This document shows, piece after piece, positions 18,880-27,422 of a stretch of 62,851 nt of DNA. The DNA comes from an uncultured SAR86 cluster bacterium (GTDB lineage Bacteria; Pseudomonadota; Gammaproteobacteria; Magnimaribacterales; D2472), in assembly GCA_902515775.1 (NCBI GenBank), contig CABXVU010000008.1:1-62851 (forward strand). Direction: 5' to 3'. The notes below the pieces were generated by a model, which saw only the letters and a list, made by a program, of their open reading frames with translations, was not told the DNA's origin and made no database searches. Numbering within the stretch: position 1 is the stretch's first letter; every line of letters starts with the position of its first letter. The position numbers and the translations under genes were made by a program.

Positions 18880-19608
18880 ATGACTTACTGCATAGGAATA
18901 AAAACAAACGAAGGTTTAGTATTGGCTTCTGACTCTAGAACTAATGCTGGATTGGATAATTATTCAACTCATAAAAAAATGTTGTCTTATTCTGTTGGAG
19001 ATCGGTGTATTGTCTTACTTACGTCTGGTAATCTTTCTACATCTCAATTTGTCTATAAAACTATCAGAGAAGATCTAGAAGCTACGAATCCCACCACCAG
19101 TTTAAATACCTGTAAAAATTTTGATGAAATTGCCCATTACATAGGTATGCTTTCTTGGCAAAGATCTAATACTGATGGTGTTTCAGTCAATACAAATCTT
19201 GGATCAAACTTTATTTTGGGTGGCCAAATCAAAGGTCAAGAAACTGAGATGATGATGATTTACCCTGTTGGAAATTATATAAGGACTTCTGAAATCAAAC
19301 CCTTTCTGCAATTAGGAGAAACCAAGTACGGTAAGCCGATTTTAGATCGACTTATAAGAAATGAGTTGTCCATCGGAGATGCAGCGCGTTGCGCATTAGT
19401 TTCTTTTGATTCAACCATGAAAAGCGATTTAACTGTTGGCCCACCTATTGACTTAATTACTTATAAAGCAGACTCTTTTGAGATTTCGCAAGAGGATCAG
19501 CTTCAATTTAAAACTCCATTTTTTGCTGATCTTTCAAAAAAATGGTCTGATGGATTATTGGATTTATTTGGATCTCTGCCAAAGTTTGACTGGGAGAAAA
19601 AAAAATAA
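18880..19608 (+). CDS. Anbu (bacterial proteasome homologue) peptidase
   Basis: Anbu is an Ntn-hydrolase related to HslV and proteasome beta subunits. After Met removal the nucleophile Thr1 is exposed (MTYCIG); Asp17 (LASDSRTNAG) and Lys32 (STHKKM) complete the expected active site. The 242-residue length is typical. In most genomes Anbu is encoded with an ATP-grasp, an alpha-E and a transglutaminase-like protein; here the first two lie divergently at 16441-18815 and no transglutaminase is adjacent. No AAA+ unfoldase gene is next to it, as is usual for Anbu. Confidence 0.93.
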   Translation: MTYCIGIKTNEGLVLASDSRTNAGLDNYSTHKKMLSYSVGDRCIVLLTSGNLSTSQFVYKTIREDLEATNPTTSLNTCKNFDEIAHYIGMLSWQRSNTDGVSVNTNLGSNFILGGQIKGQETEMMMIYPVGNYIRTSEIKPFLQLGETKYGKPILDRLIRNELSIGDAARCALVSFDSTMKSDLTVGPPIDLITYKADSFEISQEDQLQFKTPFFADLSKKWSDGLLDLFGSLPKFDWEKKK

Positions 19609-19709
19609 TATTGCTTTAACCTAATTGCTTAATCTTCTCGATACATAACAGTTTAAAAAATTTTCATAATTGTAACCAAAAAAAACTTTAATACTTGTAT
19701 AGTCTTGCT

Positions 19710-21074
19710 ATGGATAAAAGCAGAAGAAATTTTGTAAAATTTACTGGACAATCATCAGCATTATTAACTCTTTATGCATGCGGAGGAGTAGCAGCAAAGC
19801 CAATTTTTAAATCTCCATCTACTACCTCAATGGCTGCTAATTCAGATTTTTGGAATGGGGCGTTAATAAGAGATCCAAACGCACTATTTGATCTGCCTTA
19901 TGGTTTTACTTATAGAGTTTTAAAAACCTCAAATGAATTAATGAGTGATGGTATTCCTTATGGAAGAAGGCCAGATGGAATGGCCTCATTCCAATTAAGC
20001 AATGGAGATATTGCATTGGTAATTAATCATGAGATAGATGGAAAAGATTATCATTTAAATCCATCAACTGCTTACCAAACGTCAAGGGGAATTCCTCGTT
20101 CTGGGGGAACAAGCACACTAATATTAGAGCCAAATGGTCTAAATTTAAGAAAATCACATAGAAGTTTATCTGGAACAGTTGATAATTGCGCAGGTGGCAA
20201 GACTCCTTGGAATACATGGATATCATGTGAAGAAACAGATGAATTAAATCATGGCTATGCATTTGAGGTAGATCCAGAGTCTGGTTCGCTAATGGGTTAT
20301 AAAAGACTGACTAACATGGGAAGATTTAGACGAGAGGCTATTGCTGTTGATTTAAATGACTCTCAAGGATGCGTCTATCAAACAGAAGATGATTACAAAG
20401 GATTGTTTTATAGATTTATCCCTCAATCTCCAGGAATACTCGATGGACCTGGACAATTGCATGCTTTAGTTATTCCATCTGTTCCAAACACTTCTAATCG
20501 CAGTGGAGAGATTTCTGTTGGAGATTCTTTTAATGTTAACTGGGTTCCAATTGACGATCCTGAGGCTAAATATCTTAAAACTAGAGATCAGGGCAAAATG
20601 TTAGGCGCCTCAATTTTCAGTGGCGGCGAGGGCATTATTTTCACAAATAACAAAGATAATGAAAGCATGATCTTTTTTACATGCAAATCAGCTGGCTTAA
20701 AAGGCTATGGACAAATGTGGGCATTTGAACCTAAACATTCAAAAATTACGCTTTTTTATGAATCTAGAAGTAAAAACGATTTTTGGAAAGGTGACAATAT
20801 AAACACTACACCATGGGGAGATTTAATTATTTGCGAAGACAATGATAGTAATGCTTGCAAGTTATTAGGATGCACACCCAATGGCCATATGTACACTCTT
20901 GGTAGAGTATCTGGCAATAAAAGTTCTGAAATAGCAGGTATATGCTTTTCCCCGGATGGAACAAAGATGTATCTAAATATTCAAGATGAAAGGAAAACTA
21001 TTGTTATAGATGGCGATTGGAATTTAATAAAAAAATATCGAGATTCTATAGACACTAGCCTTGTTCATTATTAA
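19710..21074 (+). CDS. PhoX-family protein (DUF839), Tat-exported
   Basis: PhoX proteins are calcium/iron-dependent periplasmic alkaline phosphatases; the wider DUF839 family also contains proteins of unproven activity. The 454-residue product starts MDKSRRNFVKFTGQSSAL, a twin-arginine signal. Family segments follow: PYGRRPDGMASF, LVINHEID, GGTSTL, NCAGGKTPWNTWISCEET, GRFRREAIAVD, VYQTEDDYKGLFYRF and WGDLIICEDND. The ATG at 19710 is chosen over a TTG at 19695. It is shorter than typical PhoX (over 600), so phosphatase activity is uncertain. Divergence of function is possible. Confidence 0.85.
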   Translation: MDKSRRNFVKFTGQSSALLTLYACGGVAAKPIFKSPSTTSMAANSDFWNGALIRDPNALFDLPYGFTYRVLKTSNELMSDGIPYGRRPDGMASFQLSNGDIALVINHEIDGKDYHLNPSTAYQTSRGIPRSGGTSTLILEPNGLNLRKSHRSLSGTVDNCAGGKTPWNTWISCEETDELNHGYAFEVDPESGSLMGYKRLTNMGRFRREAIAVDLNDSQGCVYQTEDDYKGLFYRFIPQSPGILDGPGQLHALVIPSVPNTSNRSGEISVGDSFNVNWVPIDDPEAKYLKTRDQGKMLGASIFSGGEGIIFTNNKDNESMIFFTCKSAGLKGYGQMWAFEPKHSKITLFYESRSKNDFWKGDNINTTPWGDLIICEDNDSNACKLLGCTPNGHMYTLGRVSGNKSSEIAGICFSPDGTKMYLNIQDERKTIVIDGDWNLIKKYRDSIDTSLVHY

Positions 21075-21076
21075 TT

Positions 21077-21100
21077 TTAAAATCAATCGATTGATTTTAA
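21077..21100. repeat. 24-bp perfect palindrome at convergent junction
   Basis: A perfect inverted repeat centred on ATCGAT between 21088 and 21089 covers the last codons of the SDR gene and the spacer after the PhoX-like gene. Followed by GGTTTTTT on the plus strand, it may act as an AT-rich bidirectional terminator; a protein-binding site is the alternative. Confidence 0.5.
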
Positions 21101-21991
21101 CGGTTTTTTATTTCTAAAGAGCATTAAAAGAGGAACAAAAAATATCCATGTCTTATGATAATGATTTGGAAATAATCTCTGTGAGAGATCTAACAGTTTG
21201 GCATCTAAACCAACAAAAATTTTACTCTTATTTTTTTTAATTCCATTAAGAATAATGTTTGCAGCCTTGGATGGATGCATGCCTCCTTTTTTAAATAGCT
21301 CTCCCATCTCTTGATGAGTTTTAGGCTGATTTCTTCTGAAGAAAGATGATCGTGTATTCATTTCTTGCATTTTTTTATAATCTTCATCGCTTATTCTAGT
21401 TGCTGCAGCAATATTTGTTCCAATATGCCCTGGATGCACACAGTGAATTTGAAAGTTGGGATTTGTTTGTTTCATCTCCAAAGCTAGACTCTCTGTGAAG
21501 CCCCTCACACCAAACTTAGATGCATGGTAGGCACTTTGTCCTGGCACAGCCACAATACCAAATATTGAAGAAATATTTACTATTGCAGCTTCAGAGTTAT
21601 TAATCATATGCGGTATGAAAGCTCTTGTGCTATTAACAACACCTTCAAAGTTAATACTCATAACCCAATCCCAGCTCTCTTCCTTCATGTCTTTAAAATG
21701 CGAACCATTATTCACGCCTGCATTATTGAAAACCATATCTACTTTTCCATGATGTTCCATTACCTTCTTTGGAAGCTCCTTAATGGACTCTTTATTAGAG
21801 ACATCTAAAATGTGCGATGAAACTGATACATTATATTTTCTCAAAATATTAACTGTTTCATCCAATGTCTTCTTATTAATATCACAGACACAGACATCTG
21901 CACCATTTTTTGCAAGGAGAATTGCTAAATATCTGCCTATTCCTGATCCAGCTCCAGTTATCACTGCTACTTTTTTTTTAAAAGATTTCAT
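21083..21991 (-). CDS. Short-chain dehydrogenase/reductase
   Basis: Classical SDR with NAD(P)-binding TGAGSGIG at residues 12-19, the acidic DI after strand 2 suggesting NAD preference, NNAGV, the active-site Ser in NISSIFG and YHASK. It has a C-terminal extension (FFVPLLMLFRNKKPL) that is hydrophobic-basic and may associate with the membrane. The substrate cannot be told from sequence. The 302-residue protein resembles the SDR at 50924 in its first half. Start is the ATG at 21991, shortly after a purine-rich run. Confidence 0.9.
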   Translation of the reverse strand: MKSFKKKVAVITGAGSGIGRYLAILLAKNGADVCVCDINKKTLDETVNILRKYNVSVSSHILDVSNKESIKELPKKVMEHHGKVDMVFNNAGVNNGSHFKDMKEESWDWVMSINFEGVVNSTRAFIPHMINNSEAAIVNISSIFGIVAVPGQSAYHASKFGVRGFTESLALEMKQTNPNFQIHCVHPGHIGTNIAAATRISDEDYKKMQEMNTRSSFFRRNQPKTHQEMGELFKKGGMHPSKAANIILNGIKKNKSKIFVGLDAKLLDLSQRLFPNHYHKTWIFFVPLLMLFRNKKPLKSID

Positions 21992-22023
21992 GTTTAATTT
22001 TTTAAACCCTTTAAAATAAGCAC

Positions 22024-22353
22024 TTGAAAATTTTTAAATACATTCATTGTTTCATTATATTCGTTTTTATTTATGGGTGTAATTCTGACAACTTAGATAA
22101 AAAATTTAATTGCAATGGAGTAACCGTTAAATTCAATAATTACGAGAGATTCTTTGAGATTCAAGGAATTGAATTAAGTAATAAAAAAGATTTCTTCATG
22201 AATCAAATTACTATTTTTGGTAAGCTCAGTGAAAATACCATTGATGAAACTTTAGTAACTTTCAATAAAATCAATAATACCCTCGAGCTTAAAGACTCAA
22301 ATAGAATTCTTTATCAAGATTGTATTGAGATAGATGATAAGAAGATTGACTGA
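22024..22353 (+). CDS. Small putative lipoprotein, TTG start
   Basis: Not recognised. The 109-residue protein starts with a signal peptide ending in the lipobox-like FIYGC (Cys19), followed by a polar beta-rich body with further Cys (FNCNGVTVKFNN, YQDCIEID). TTG is the only usable start, since an in-frame stop lies just upstream at 22012. Base composition is strongly AT-rich like its neighbours. Function unknown; the signal peptide is the main support for it being real. Confidence 0.55.
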   Translation: MKIFKYIHCFIIFVFIYGCNSDNLDKKFNCNGVTVKFNNYERFFEIQGIELSNKKDFFMNQITIFGKLSENTIDETLVTFNKINNTLELKDSNRILYQDCIEIDDKKID

Positions 22354-22363
22354 TTTGTGAGAA

Positions 22364-22444
22364 CTATTTCTCTTTACTTTTCACAACTAAATAGAGCATC
22401 ACAATTAGAGCAATATTCCCAATGACGTATGTTGTAAGACTCAT
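22364..22444 (-). CDS. 26-residue single-TM microprotein
   Basis: A very short ORF, MSLTTYVIGNIALIVMLYL followed by VVKSKEK, has one hydrophobic segment and a positively charged end, as expected for a small inner-membrane protein with N-out topology. It starts 10 bases after the DUF4177 stop on the same strand, which suggests cotranscription. A weak AGG lies 11 bases before the ATG. Confidence 0.4.
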   Translation of the reverse strand: MSLTTYVIGNIALIVMLYLVVKSKEK

Positions 22445-22454
22445 GCGCTTATAC

Positions 22455-22697
22455 CTAGCCTAATGGTCTCTTAAAAATCATTTCTGCCTCATAAGTTCTT
22501 GATTTACCACTTTCCTCAAATCTTTCTAATTCGTAATGCAGCTCAGATAAAATAGTTACACTGACGAGCTCCCATCCATCCTCTCCAAATTCTTTGATCA
22601 TTTGCTCTGATTGTGTGGTGCCATCTGATTGAATCGAGAGCCCTGATGCAATTGGCAGAGTTACTTTGATAAATTTATAGTCCCATTTTTTCATCAT
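22455..22697 (-). CDS. DUF4177-type small protein
   Basis: The 80-residue product fits the DUF4177 pattern: an N-terminal WDYKFIKV strand, a helix EQMIKEFGEDGWELVSV containing the family GWELV core, and a C-terminal EAEMIFKRP strand. No signal peptide. The family is widespread but its function is unknown. A tiny membrane ORF follows on the same strand. Confidence 0.8.
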   Translation of the reverse strand: MMKKWDYKFIKVTLPIASGLSIQSDGTTQSEQMIKEFGEDGWELVSVTILSELHYELERFEESGKSRTYEAEMIFKRPLG

Positions 22698-22767
22698 TTT
22701 AATTATAACTTGAAAGCTTTCATGCAGAATATCTAATTTTTTAATATATATTTGATAAACTTTTGAA

Positions 22768-23250
22768 ATGAAAAACTATTTATTACTAAGCATTTTTATT
22801 CTTGGAATCAACTGTTCTGCTGACATCATTGGTAAACCTAAAATCACTGATGGAGATACCATTGTTATTAACGATATAAGAATAAGATTTACTGGAAGCG
22901 ACGCTCCAGAGAGTTATTTTTTTGGTAAAACTCAAACTTGTTTGGATGCTGAAGGTAAGGAGTGGGAATGTGGCAAGGCGGCCACAGAAAAACTTAAGCA
23001 GCTTATCAACAATCAGATAGTTCGATGCACAGATGAAGGGCAAGATAGGTACGGCAGGACTCTGGGTATTTGTTATGTAGGCGAAATGGATCTTCAGGCT
23101 GAGATGGTAAAATCTGGCATGGCAGTTGCTTACTTGAGATACTCAGATAGATATGAGAAGCAACAAAATCATGCAAAAAAAGTTAAGGCTGGAATGTGGG
23201 CCGGAGAATTTTTAGAGCCTGAAACCTGGCGAAAAAATAATAGAAACTAA
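22768..23250 (+). CDS. Secreted thermonuclease-like (SNase) protein
   Basis: Staphylococcal-nuclease-fold protein, probably a periplasmic or secreted nuclease. It has a signal peptide ending near NCSADI, the metal/active segment ITDGDTIVINDIRIRFTGSDAPES, the catalytic-side motif DRYGRTLGICYV and LQAEMVKSGMAVAYLRYS. The usual RLxGIDAPE is RFTGSDAPE here. Three Cys (TCLDAEGKEWECG, VRCTDEG) may form disulfides, as in other SNase proteins. Length 160 residues. It stands alone and is divergent from the DUF4177 gene. Confidence 0.9.
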   Translation: MKNYLLLSIFILGINCSADIIGKPKITDGDTIVINDIRIRFTGSDAPESYFFGKTQTCLDAEGKEWECGKAATEKLKQLINNQIVRCTDEGQDRYGRTLGICYVGEMDLQAEMVKSGMAVAYLRYSDRYEKQQNHAKKVKAGMWAGEFLEPETWRKNNRN

Positions 23251-23263
23251 AATTTCTTTGATT

Positions 23264-23365
23264 CTATTCTTCAGCGGTAGAAGTTTTGATAGTTATCTTC
23301 TTCCAAAATTTATGTAAAAAATAAAACCAAAAGCCGTTTATTACTGGCTCGATTAAAGCATCCAT
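23264..23365 (-). CDS. Possible 33-residue small ORF
   Basis: An ATG-started ORF encodes MDALIEPVINGFWFYFLHKF followed by a basic tail ending STAEE. It lies in the otherwise empty 207-base gap downstream of the P19-type gene. No clear ribosome site is seen, so it may be chance. Confidence 0.22.
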   Translation of the reverse strand: MDALIEPVINGFWFYFLHKFWKKITIKTSTAEE

Positions 23366-23457
23366 TGCTGCTTCAAAATTTATAACTAATTAATTATTTT
23401 TTTTAGGGAAATCTGTACTTATTGAATTACATACACACAAATACATTTAAATTATAG

Positions 23458-23985
23458 TTACCTTCTTTCAGTAAGTGCAACTTTTTCAAAAGACAAATCT
23501 TTATATAAAAAACTAAAACTTGGAATATACGATCCAACTTTATTATGCCAATCATAGTGAATGCCTAATTCATCACTTTCTGATTGTTTGATTAGAAAAG
23601 TAATTTCATAAGTATCTTCAATCTTGCCAGGCAGTCTAACGTTTTGTGCGTAATGCAAACTATCTATAAGATTTATGTGAGGCGATAATACTACTTTTTT
23701 TTCATCACCATTTACATTTTTGATTGTTACCTGCACATCCATATATGGCACAAATCCACCAGCTGGGAAATTAAATTTATTGCCTTCAGACCAAGTTGCA
23801 AGCATCTCAATATGAATATCGGTTTTGCTTTCTTCAAGGTAGACACCCTCAGGATAGATTTTATCTTTTGGTGCAGCTTCAAAAGTAATATCAATGCCAG
23901 GCAGTATTTTCTCTTTTCCAATTATCATTTCTTCAGCAGAAAGCCCAAAGCTAGAAATTAGAAAAAAAATGCATAGGTATCTCAT
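23458..23985 (-). CDS. P19/Tp34-type periplasmic iron-binding protein
   Basis: Members bind Fe or Cu at the dimer interface in the periplasm and assist iron uptake. The 175-residue product has a signal peptide (MRYLCIFFLISSFGLSA), the conserved DIHIEM and GGFVPYMDVQVTI segments, HYAQNVRLPG and YEITFLIK. The family His/Met/Glu ligands appear (HIEM, HINL, LHYA). It starts 2 bases after the HugZ-like gene and forms the last gene of the haem operon, an uncommon companion, since P19 genes normally travel with FTR1-type permeases. Confidence 0.78.
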   Translation of the reverse strand: MRYLCIFFLISSFGLSAEEMIIGKEKILPGIDITFEAAPKDKIYPEGVYLEESKTDIHIEMLATWSEGNKFNFPAGGFVPYMDVQVTIKNVNGDEKKVVLSPHINLIDSLHYAQNVRLPGKIEDTYEITFLIKQSESDELGIHYDWHNKVGSYIPSFSFLYKDLSFEKVALTERR

Positions 23986-23987
23986 AA

Positions 23988-24719
23988 TTAATTCTCAAAT
24001 TTTCTATATTGTTTAGCTTGATGAATTAACATATCTCTGTAACTCTTAGCATTCAAACAAATTTCATCAAAATTTATATAAAAAATTTCACTATCAGATT
24101 CAATAAAATAACCATCAATACAAAGTGCAACCATTTTTGCTTTTTTATCCACTTTTCCATGTTGAGCTTTTAGTGAAGAGTAGATGACATTTGCATGATC
24201 CTCGTTCATATGTTCAATCATATGCTTCTCATTGGGTAGCCATTTAGGACTTGAAGGTTTCCAATATTTATTTTTTAGCCAAGCTATTTCACCAAAGCCA
24301 CCAATCCATCTAATTTTGAGCAGCGATAGTTTATAAAAATCAAAATCGTGCAACTTAGAGTATTTTTTACTTTCAGGAAGAAAGGTGTGGAATCTTTTTT
24401 TAATGTATTCCTTGTCAGTTTCCATTACTGGTTCTAAATCTCCCATCAAAGTCAATCTTTGAGAATTTTGCTTATCATCATTTATTTTTTCTCTTGAAAG
24501 AGTTAAGCATGCTTTAGAATCTTTGAACAAATTCTTTGTATGTTGAGCCAATGTGCTAGCGTAAATGTATATCGATCTATCTGGCCCAGAGATGTAGGTA
24601 ACGTAACTGCCAAATGGATATCCTTTGTATGCCTTTGATATGGTAGATAAAATTCCAGATGTCGTGGTCCTTAACAAATATGCCGCACTTAATTCGTATG
24701 CTTTTAGTTTTGTATTCAT
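23988..24719 (-). CDS. HugZ/HutZ-family haem oxygenase-like protein
   Basis: HugZ-type enzymes break down haem to release iron, using a split-barrel FMN-like fold. The 243 residues have the pyridoxamine-oxidase-like N-terminal domain (GILSTISKAYKGYPFGSYVTYISG) and IRWIGGFGEIAWL, then a DUF2470-like C-terminal domain with EKHMIEHMNEDHANVI, which carries the conserved His of the family. Position 3 bases after hmuV, in a haem uptake operon, supports the call. Confidence 0.88.
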   Translation of the reverse strand: MNTKLKAYELSAAYLLRTTTSGILSTISKAYKGYPFGSYVTYISGPDRSIYIYASTLAQHTKNLFKDSKACLTLSREKINDDKQNSQRLTLMGDLEPVMETDKEYIKKRFHTFLPESKKYSKLHDFDFYKLSLLKIRWIGGFGEIAWLKNKYWKPSSPKWLPNEKHMIEHMNEDHANVIYSSLKAQHGKVDKKAKMVALCIDGYFIESDSEIFYINFDEICLNAKSYRDMLIHQAKQYRKFEN

Positions 24720-24722
24720 AAT

Positions 24723-25496
24723 TTAGTAGTACTTAATATTAATAGGATTTTCATCAATGCTGATAAAAGTTTCATATGCTCTAGCTAATAGCCTAGCAGA
24801 TAACATTTTTTTTGTTTCTCCTTGCTCAATAACCCTTCCATTTTTTAACAGCAAAATTTTGTCAGAGAATGAATAAGCAAGATTTAAATCATGCAATATC
24901 ATTAAAATTCCTGTTCCAGATGATGCTTTTGCCTTAATTGACTCCATCATTTTTACTTTATGCACTAAATCAAGATTAGAAAAGGGTTCATCAAGCAACA
25001 GATAGTTTTGATCATTTGTATTTGTAGGTTGCCAAAGCTGAAGAAGTGTTCTTGCAAAGTGAACTCTGCGTTGTTCACCTCCAGAAAGTGTGTTGAATTT
25101 TTGATGAATTAGATTTTCCATATCACATTCTTGGATCACTTGATTTTGAAATGCGCTTAAGTCTTCTTTGATATCTTTATGGCTATGATCCAGCCATCCC
25201 ATCTGAAGGATATCTTCTACTGAATAATCAAAAGCAATTGATTGGAATTGAGACATTACAGATCTTATATAAGCCCTTTCTTGAATAGAGATATTTTCTA
25301 AGGGTACGTTGTTATAGCTCACATGCCCGATATGAGATTTAATATTTCCAGATAACACATTCAAAAGGGAAGTTTTACCAGCTCCATTTGGACCAATAAT
25401 TGATAATATTTCTCCAGGACGAACTTCCATAGAAATGTTATTGAGTATTTTCTTACCACCAAGCTCAAGTGAAATTGATTTCGCAGAGATCGTCAT
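24723..25496 (-). CDS. hmuV: Haem ABC transporter ATP-binding protein HmuV
   Basis: Cytoplasmic ATPase of the haem importer. It shows Walker A GPNGAGKTS, the Q-loop MSQFQS, the signature LSGGEQRRVHFARTL, Walker B YLLLDEPFSNLD and the His switch LHDLN. The 257-residue length is typical. The start overlaps the hmuU stop by 4 bases. Specificity for haem rather than siderophore or B12 is inferred from the HugZ gene and receptor beside it. Confidence 0.9.
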   Translation of the reverse strand: MTISAKSISLELGGKKILNNISMEVRPGEILSIIGPNGAGKTSLLNVLSGNIKSHIGHVSYNNVPLENISIQERAYIRSVMSQFQSIAFDYSVEDILQMGWLDHSHKDIKEDLSAFQNQVIQECDMENLIHQKFNTLSGGEQRRVHFARTLLQLWQPTNTNDQNYLLLDEPFSNLDLVHKVKMMESIKAKASSGTGILMILHDLNLAYSFSDKILLLKNGRVIEQGETKKMLSARLLARAYETFISIDENPINIKYY

Positions 25497-26542
25497 AGTT
25501 TTTTTATTTTAAAAATTAACCAAAGAAAAAAGGGCGATCCAATCGCGCTGGTAATTAGACCAATGGGTAATTCAGCTGGTTGGATTATTATTCTAGCTAT
25601 CAAATCAGCTATTATCATTAAGGCTGCCCCCATTAATGCTGAGCCAGGCAATACATAATTATGATTTACGCCACCCAAGAGCCTTGTAAGGTGAGGGACG
25701 ATCAATCCTACAAAACCAATCATCCCCGACAGTGCAACGCTTGCTCCAACGGATGCTGCACAAGTTAAGATGATGGTATATTTTAATTTTTGTACGTCTA
25801 CGCCGAGTCTAAATGCCTCTGGTTCACCCAATTGAAGAAGATCTAATTGCCTTGAGTAGGGAATCATTATTATTATTGCTAAAGCAATAATTAATATTAC
25901 TGGCACTAATAATGGCCAGGTAACACCCCCAAAACTTCCCATTGTCCAGAACGTAAGACTTCTTAATTCAGAATCAGAGCTAATGTACGTAAGTATTCCA
26001 ATCCCCACTCCAGCAATTGCATTTATAGCAATTCCAACAAGCAGCATATAAGTAACCCCTTCATAGCCAAACCCTTTAGTCATAAAATACAGCATCAATA
26101 TCACCAGTGATGAACCTGCAATAGCTGCTAAAGGAATAAAAAAAACACCTAAAGAATATTGAGAAAATATATCTCCGCCTAAGACTATCATCAAAGTAGC
26201 ACCAAGCGCGGCTCCCGCCGACACGCCAATTAAACCGGGATCGGCTAGTGGATTTCTGAAAAGACCTTGAAGAGCGGCTCCAGAAATACCAAGACTTGCA
26301 CCAGCTAAGCCTGAAAGTATTACTCTTGGAAGTCTTATTTCAGTTAAAACAGTATTTTGTATATCAGATGTTTTACCTAGTATGAAATCTACAATTGATA
26401 AACCATAACTTCCAAAAGTGATTGCCAAAAGAGAAAAAAATATCATCGATATTAGTAACAATGACATTAAGTAAATTTGATTTTTACTTATAAAACTAAA
26501 AAATTGAGATGTTTGAAAAGATATTTTTCTAATTAATTCCAT
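25493..26542 (-). CDS. hmuU: Haem ABC transporter permease HmuU (FecCD family)
   Basis: Multi-pass inner-membrane permease. Family markers include RLPRVILSGLAGASLGISGAALQ (split here: RLPRVILSGLAG, GAALQGLFRNPLADPGLIG), GFVGLIVPHLTRLLGG and LPIGLITSAIGSPFFLWL. An ORF extends upstream to 26614 inside hmuT; the ATG at 26542 (MELIRKISF, 349 residues) matches the family length and overlaps the hmuT stop by only 14 bases. Confidence 0.91.
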   Translation of the reverse strand: MELIRKISFQTSQFFSFISKNQIYLMSLLLISMIFFSLLAITFGSYGLSIVDFILGKTSDIQNTVLTEIRLPRVILSGLAGASLGISGAALQGLFRNPLADPGLIGVSAGAALGATLMIVLGGDIFSQYSLGVFFIPLAAIAGSSLVILMLYFMTKGFGYEGVTYMLLVGIAINAIAGVGIGILTYISSDSELRSLTFWTMGSFGGVTWPLLVPVILIIALAIIIMIPYSRQLDLLQLGEPEAFRLGVDVQKLKYTIILTCAASVGASVALSGMIGFVGLIVPHLTRLLGGVNHNYVLPGSALMGAALMIIADLIARIIIQPAELPIGLITSAIGSPFFLWLIFKIKKL

Positions 26543-27368
26543 TAAATATTTCAGATATTTTAATTGCAGAGTCAATAGTTCTGGGACCGAAACCGAGAGA
26601 TGCCATGCCGTCAATGGATATAATTTTTTTATTCTTTGCCGCAGGTGTAAGGTAAAGAGCAGGATGATTTCTCAGGTCCTCCAAGGTTCCAAAACCTCTT
26701 AAACCTCTTTCTGAGATGATAATTAAATCCGGGGCTGCCTCAATGATTGATTCAGTTCCAACTGGCTTCCAACCATCAAATGAGGCAAGTGGGTTAATGC
26801 CACCAGAAATATTGATTAATCCGTTTCCAGATGTATTTTTCCCAGCAATTAAAGGCGATCCACTTTGCATGCCAAGGATATAAATAATTTTTTTCTTATC
26901 TTCTAAATCGGTTTGCTGTTCTAATTTCTTAATTTTCGGATTTAAGTATGTATCAATTAATTCATCAGCATCAGCCCCTATGATCTTAGATACACATTTT
27001 ACTTTTTCTAGAATACCTTCAACTGTATGATTCTCAGGAATAATTTTAATTTCCACATTTGTTCTTTTTATCTGCTCCATTACAGAGGGCGGTCCCATAT
27101 CATCCTCACCAATAATGATGGTTGGATCCAGAGAAAGCACGCCTTCAGCAGAGAGCTGTCTAACATACCCAATAGACGGAAGGTCTTTTGCTTCAGAAGG
27201 GTAGTTAGATGTTACGTCGACAGCAACAAGGTTTTTTTGAAAGTTTAAAAAATAAATAATTTCAGTTATAGATCCTCCAGCAGAAGTAATGCGTGTTGGA
27301 TCAATTGCTTTTTCACATGCGTTTGACGCAATAACAAAGCATAAAAAAATTACTAAAAAGGTCTTCAT
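26529..27368 (-). CDS. hmuT: Periplasmic haem-binding protein HmuT
   Basis: Substrate-binding protein of the haem importer. The 279-residue protein has a signal peptide ending near SNACEKA, then RITSAGGSITEIIYFL, DVTSNYPSEAKDLPSIGYV, RQLSAEGVLSLDPTIII and the typical C-terminal lobe (AAPDLIIISERGL, PAAKNKKIISIDG). A Tyr (IGYVR) is positioned where HmuT/ShuT proteins place the haem-ligating Tyr. First gene of the minus-strand operon, facing the Fur boxes. Confidence 0.9.
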   Translation of the reverse strand: MKTFLVIFLCFVIASNACEKAIDPTRITSAGGSITEIIYFLNFQKNLVAVDVTSNYPSEAKDLPSIGYVRQLSAEGVLSLDPTIIIGEDDMGPPSVMEQIKRTNVEIKIIPENHTVEGILEKVKCVSKIIGADADELIDTYLNPKIKKLEQQTDLEDKKKIIYILGMQSGSPLIAGKNTSGNGLINISGGINPLASFDGWKPVGTESIIEAAPDLIIISERGLRGFGTLEDLRNHPALYLTPAAKNKKIISIDGMASLGFGPRTIDSAIKISEIFNGIN

Positions 27369-27399
27369 ACAGCGATTCTATTGCTTTTTTTTTAAAAGT

Positions 27400-27418
27400 A
27401 AATGATAATCATTCTCAA
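27400..27418. promoter_or_regulatory. Fur box 1 between hmuT and receptor
   Basis: AAATGATAATCATTCTCAA matches the 19-bp Fur consensus GATAATGATAATCATTATC at most positions, with the core TGATAATCATT intact. It lies 31 bases before the hmuT start on one side and 33 before the receptor ATG on the other. Confidence 0.85.
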
Positions 27419-27422
27419 TTAT

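Noticed and set aside
26543-26614. In-frame upstream extension of hmuU
   Set aside because: It lies entirely inside hmuT and lacks permease features.
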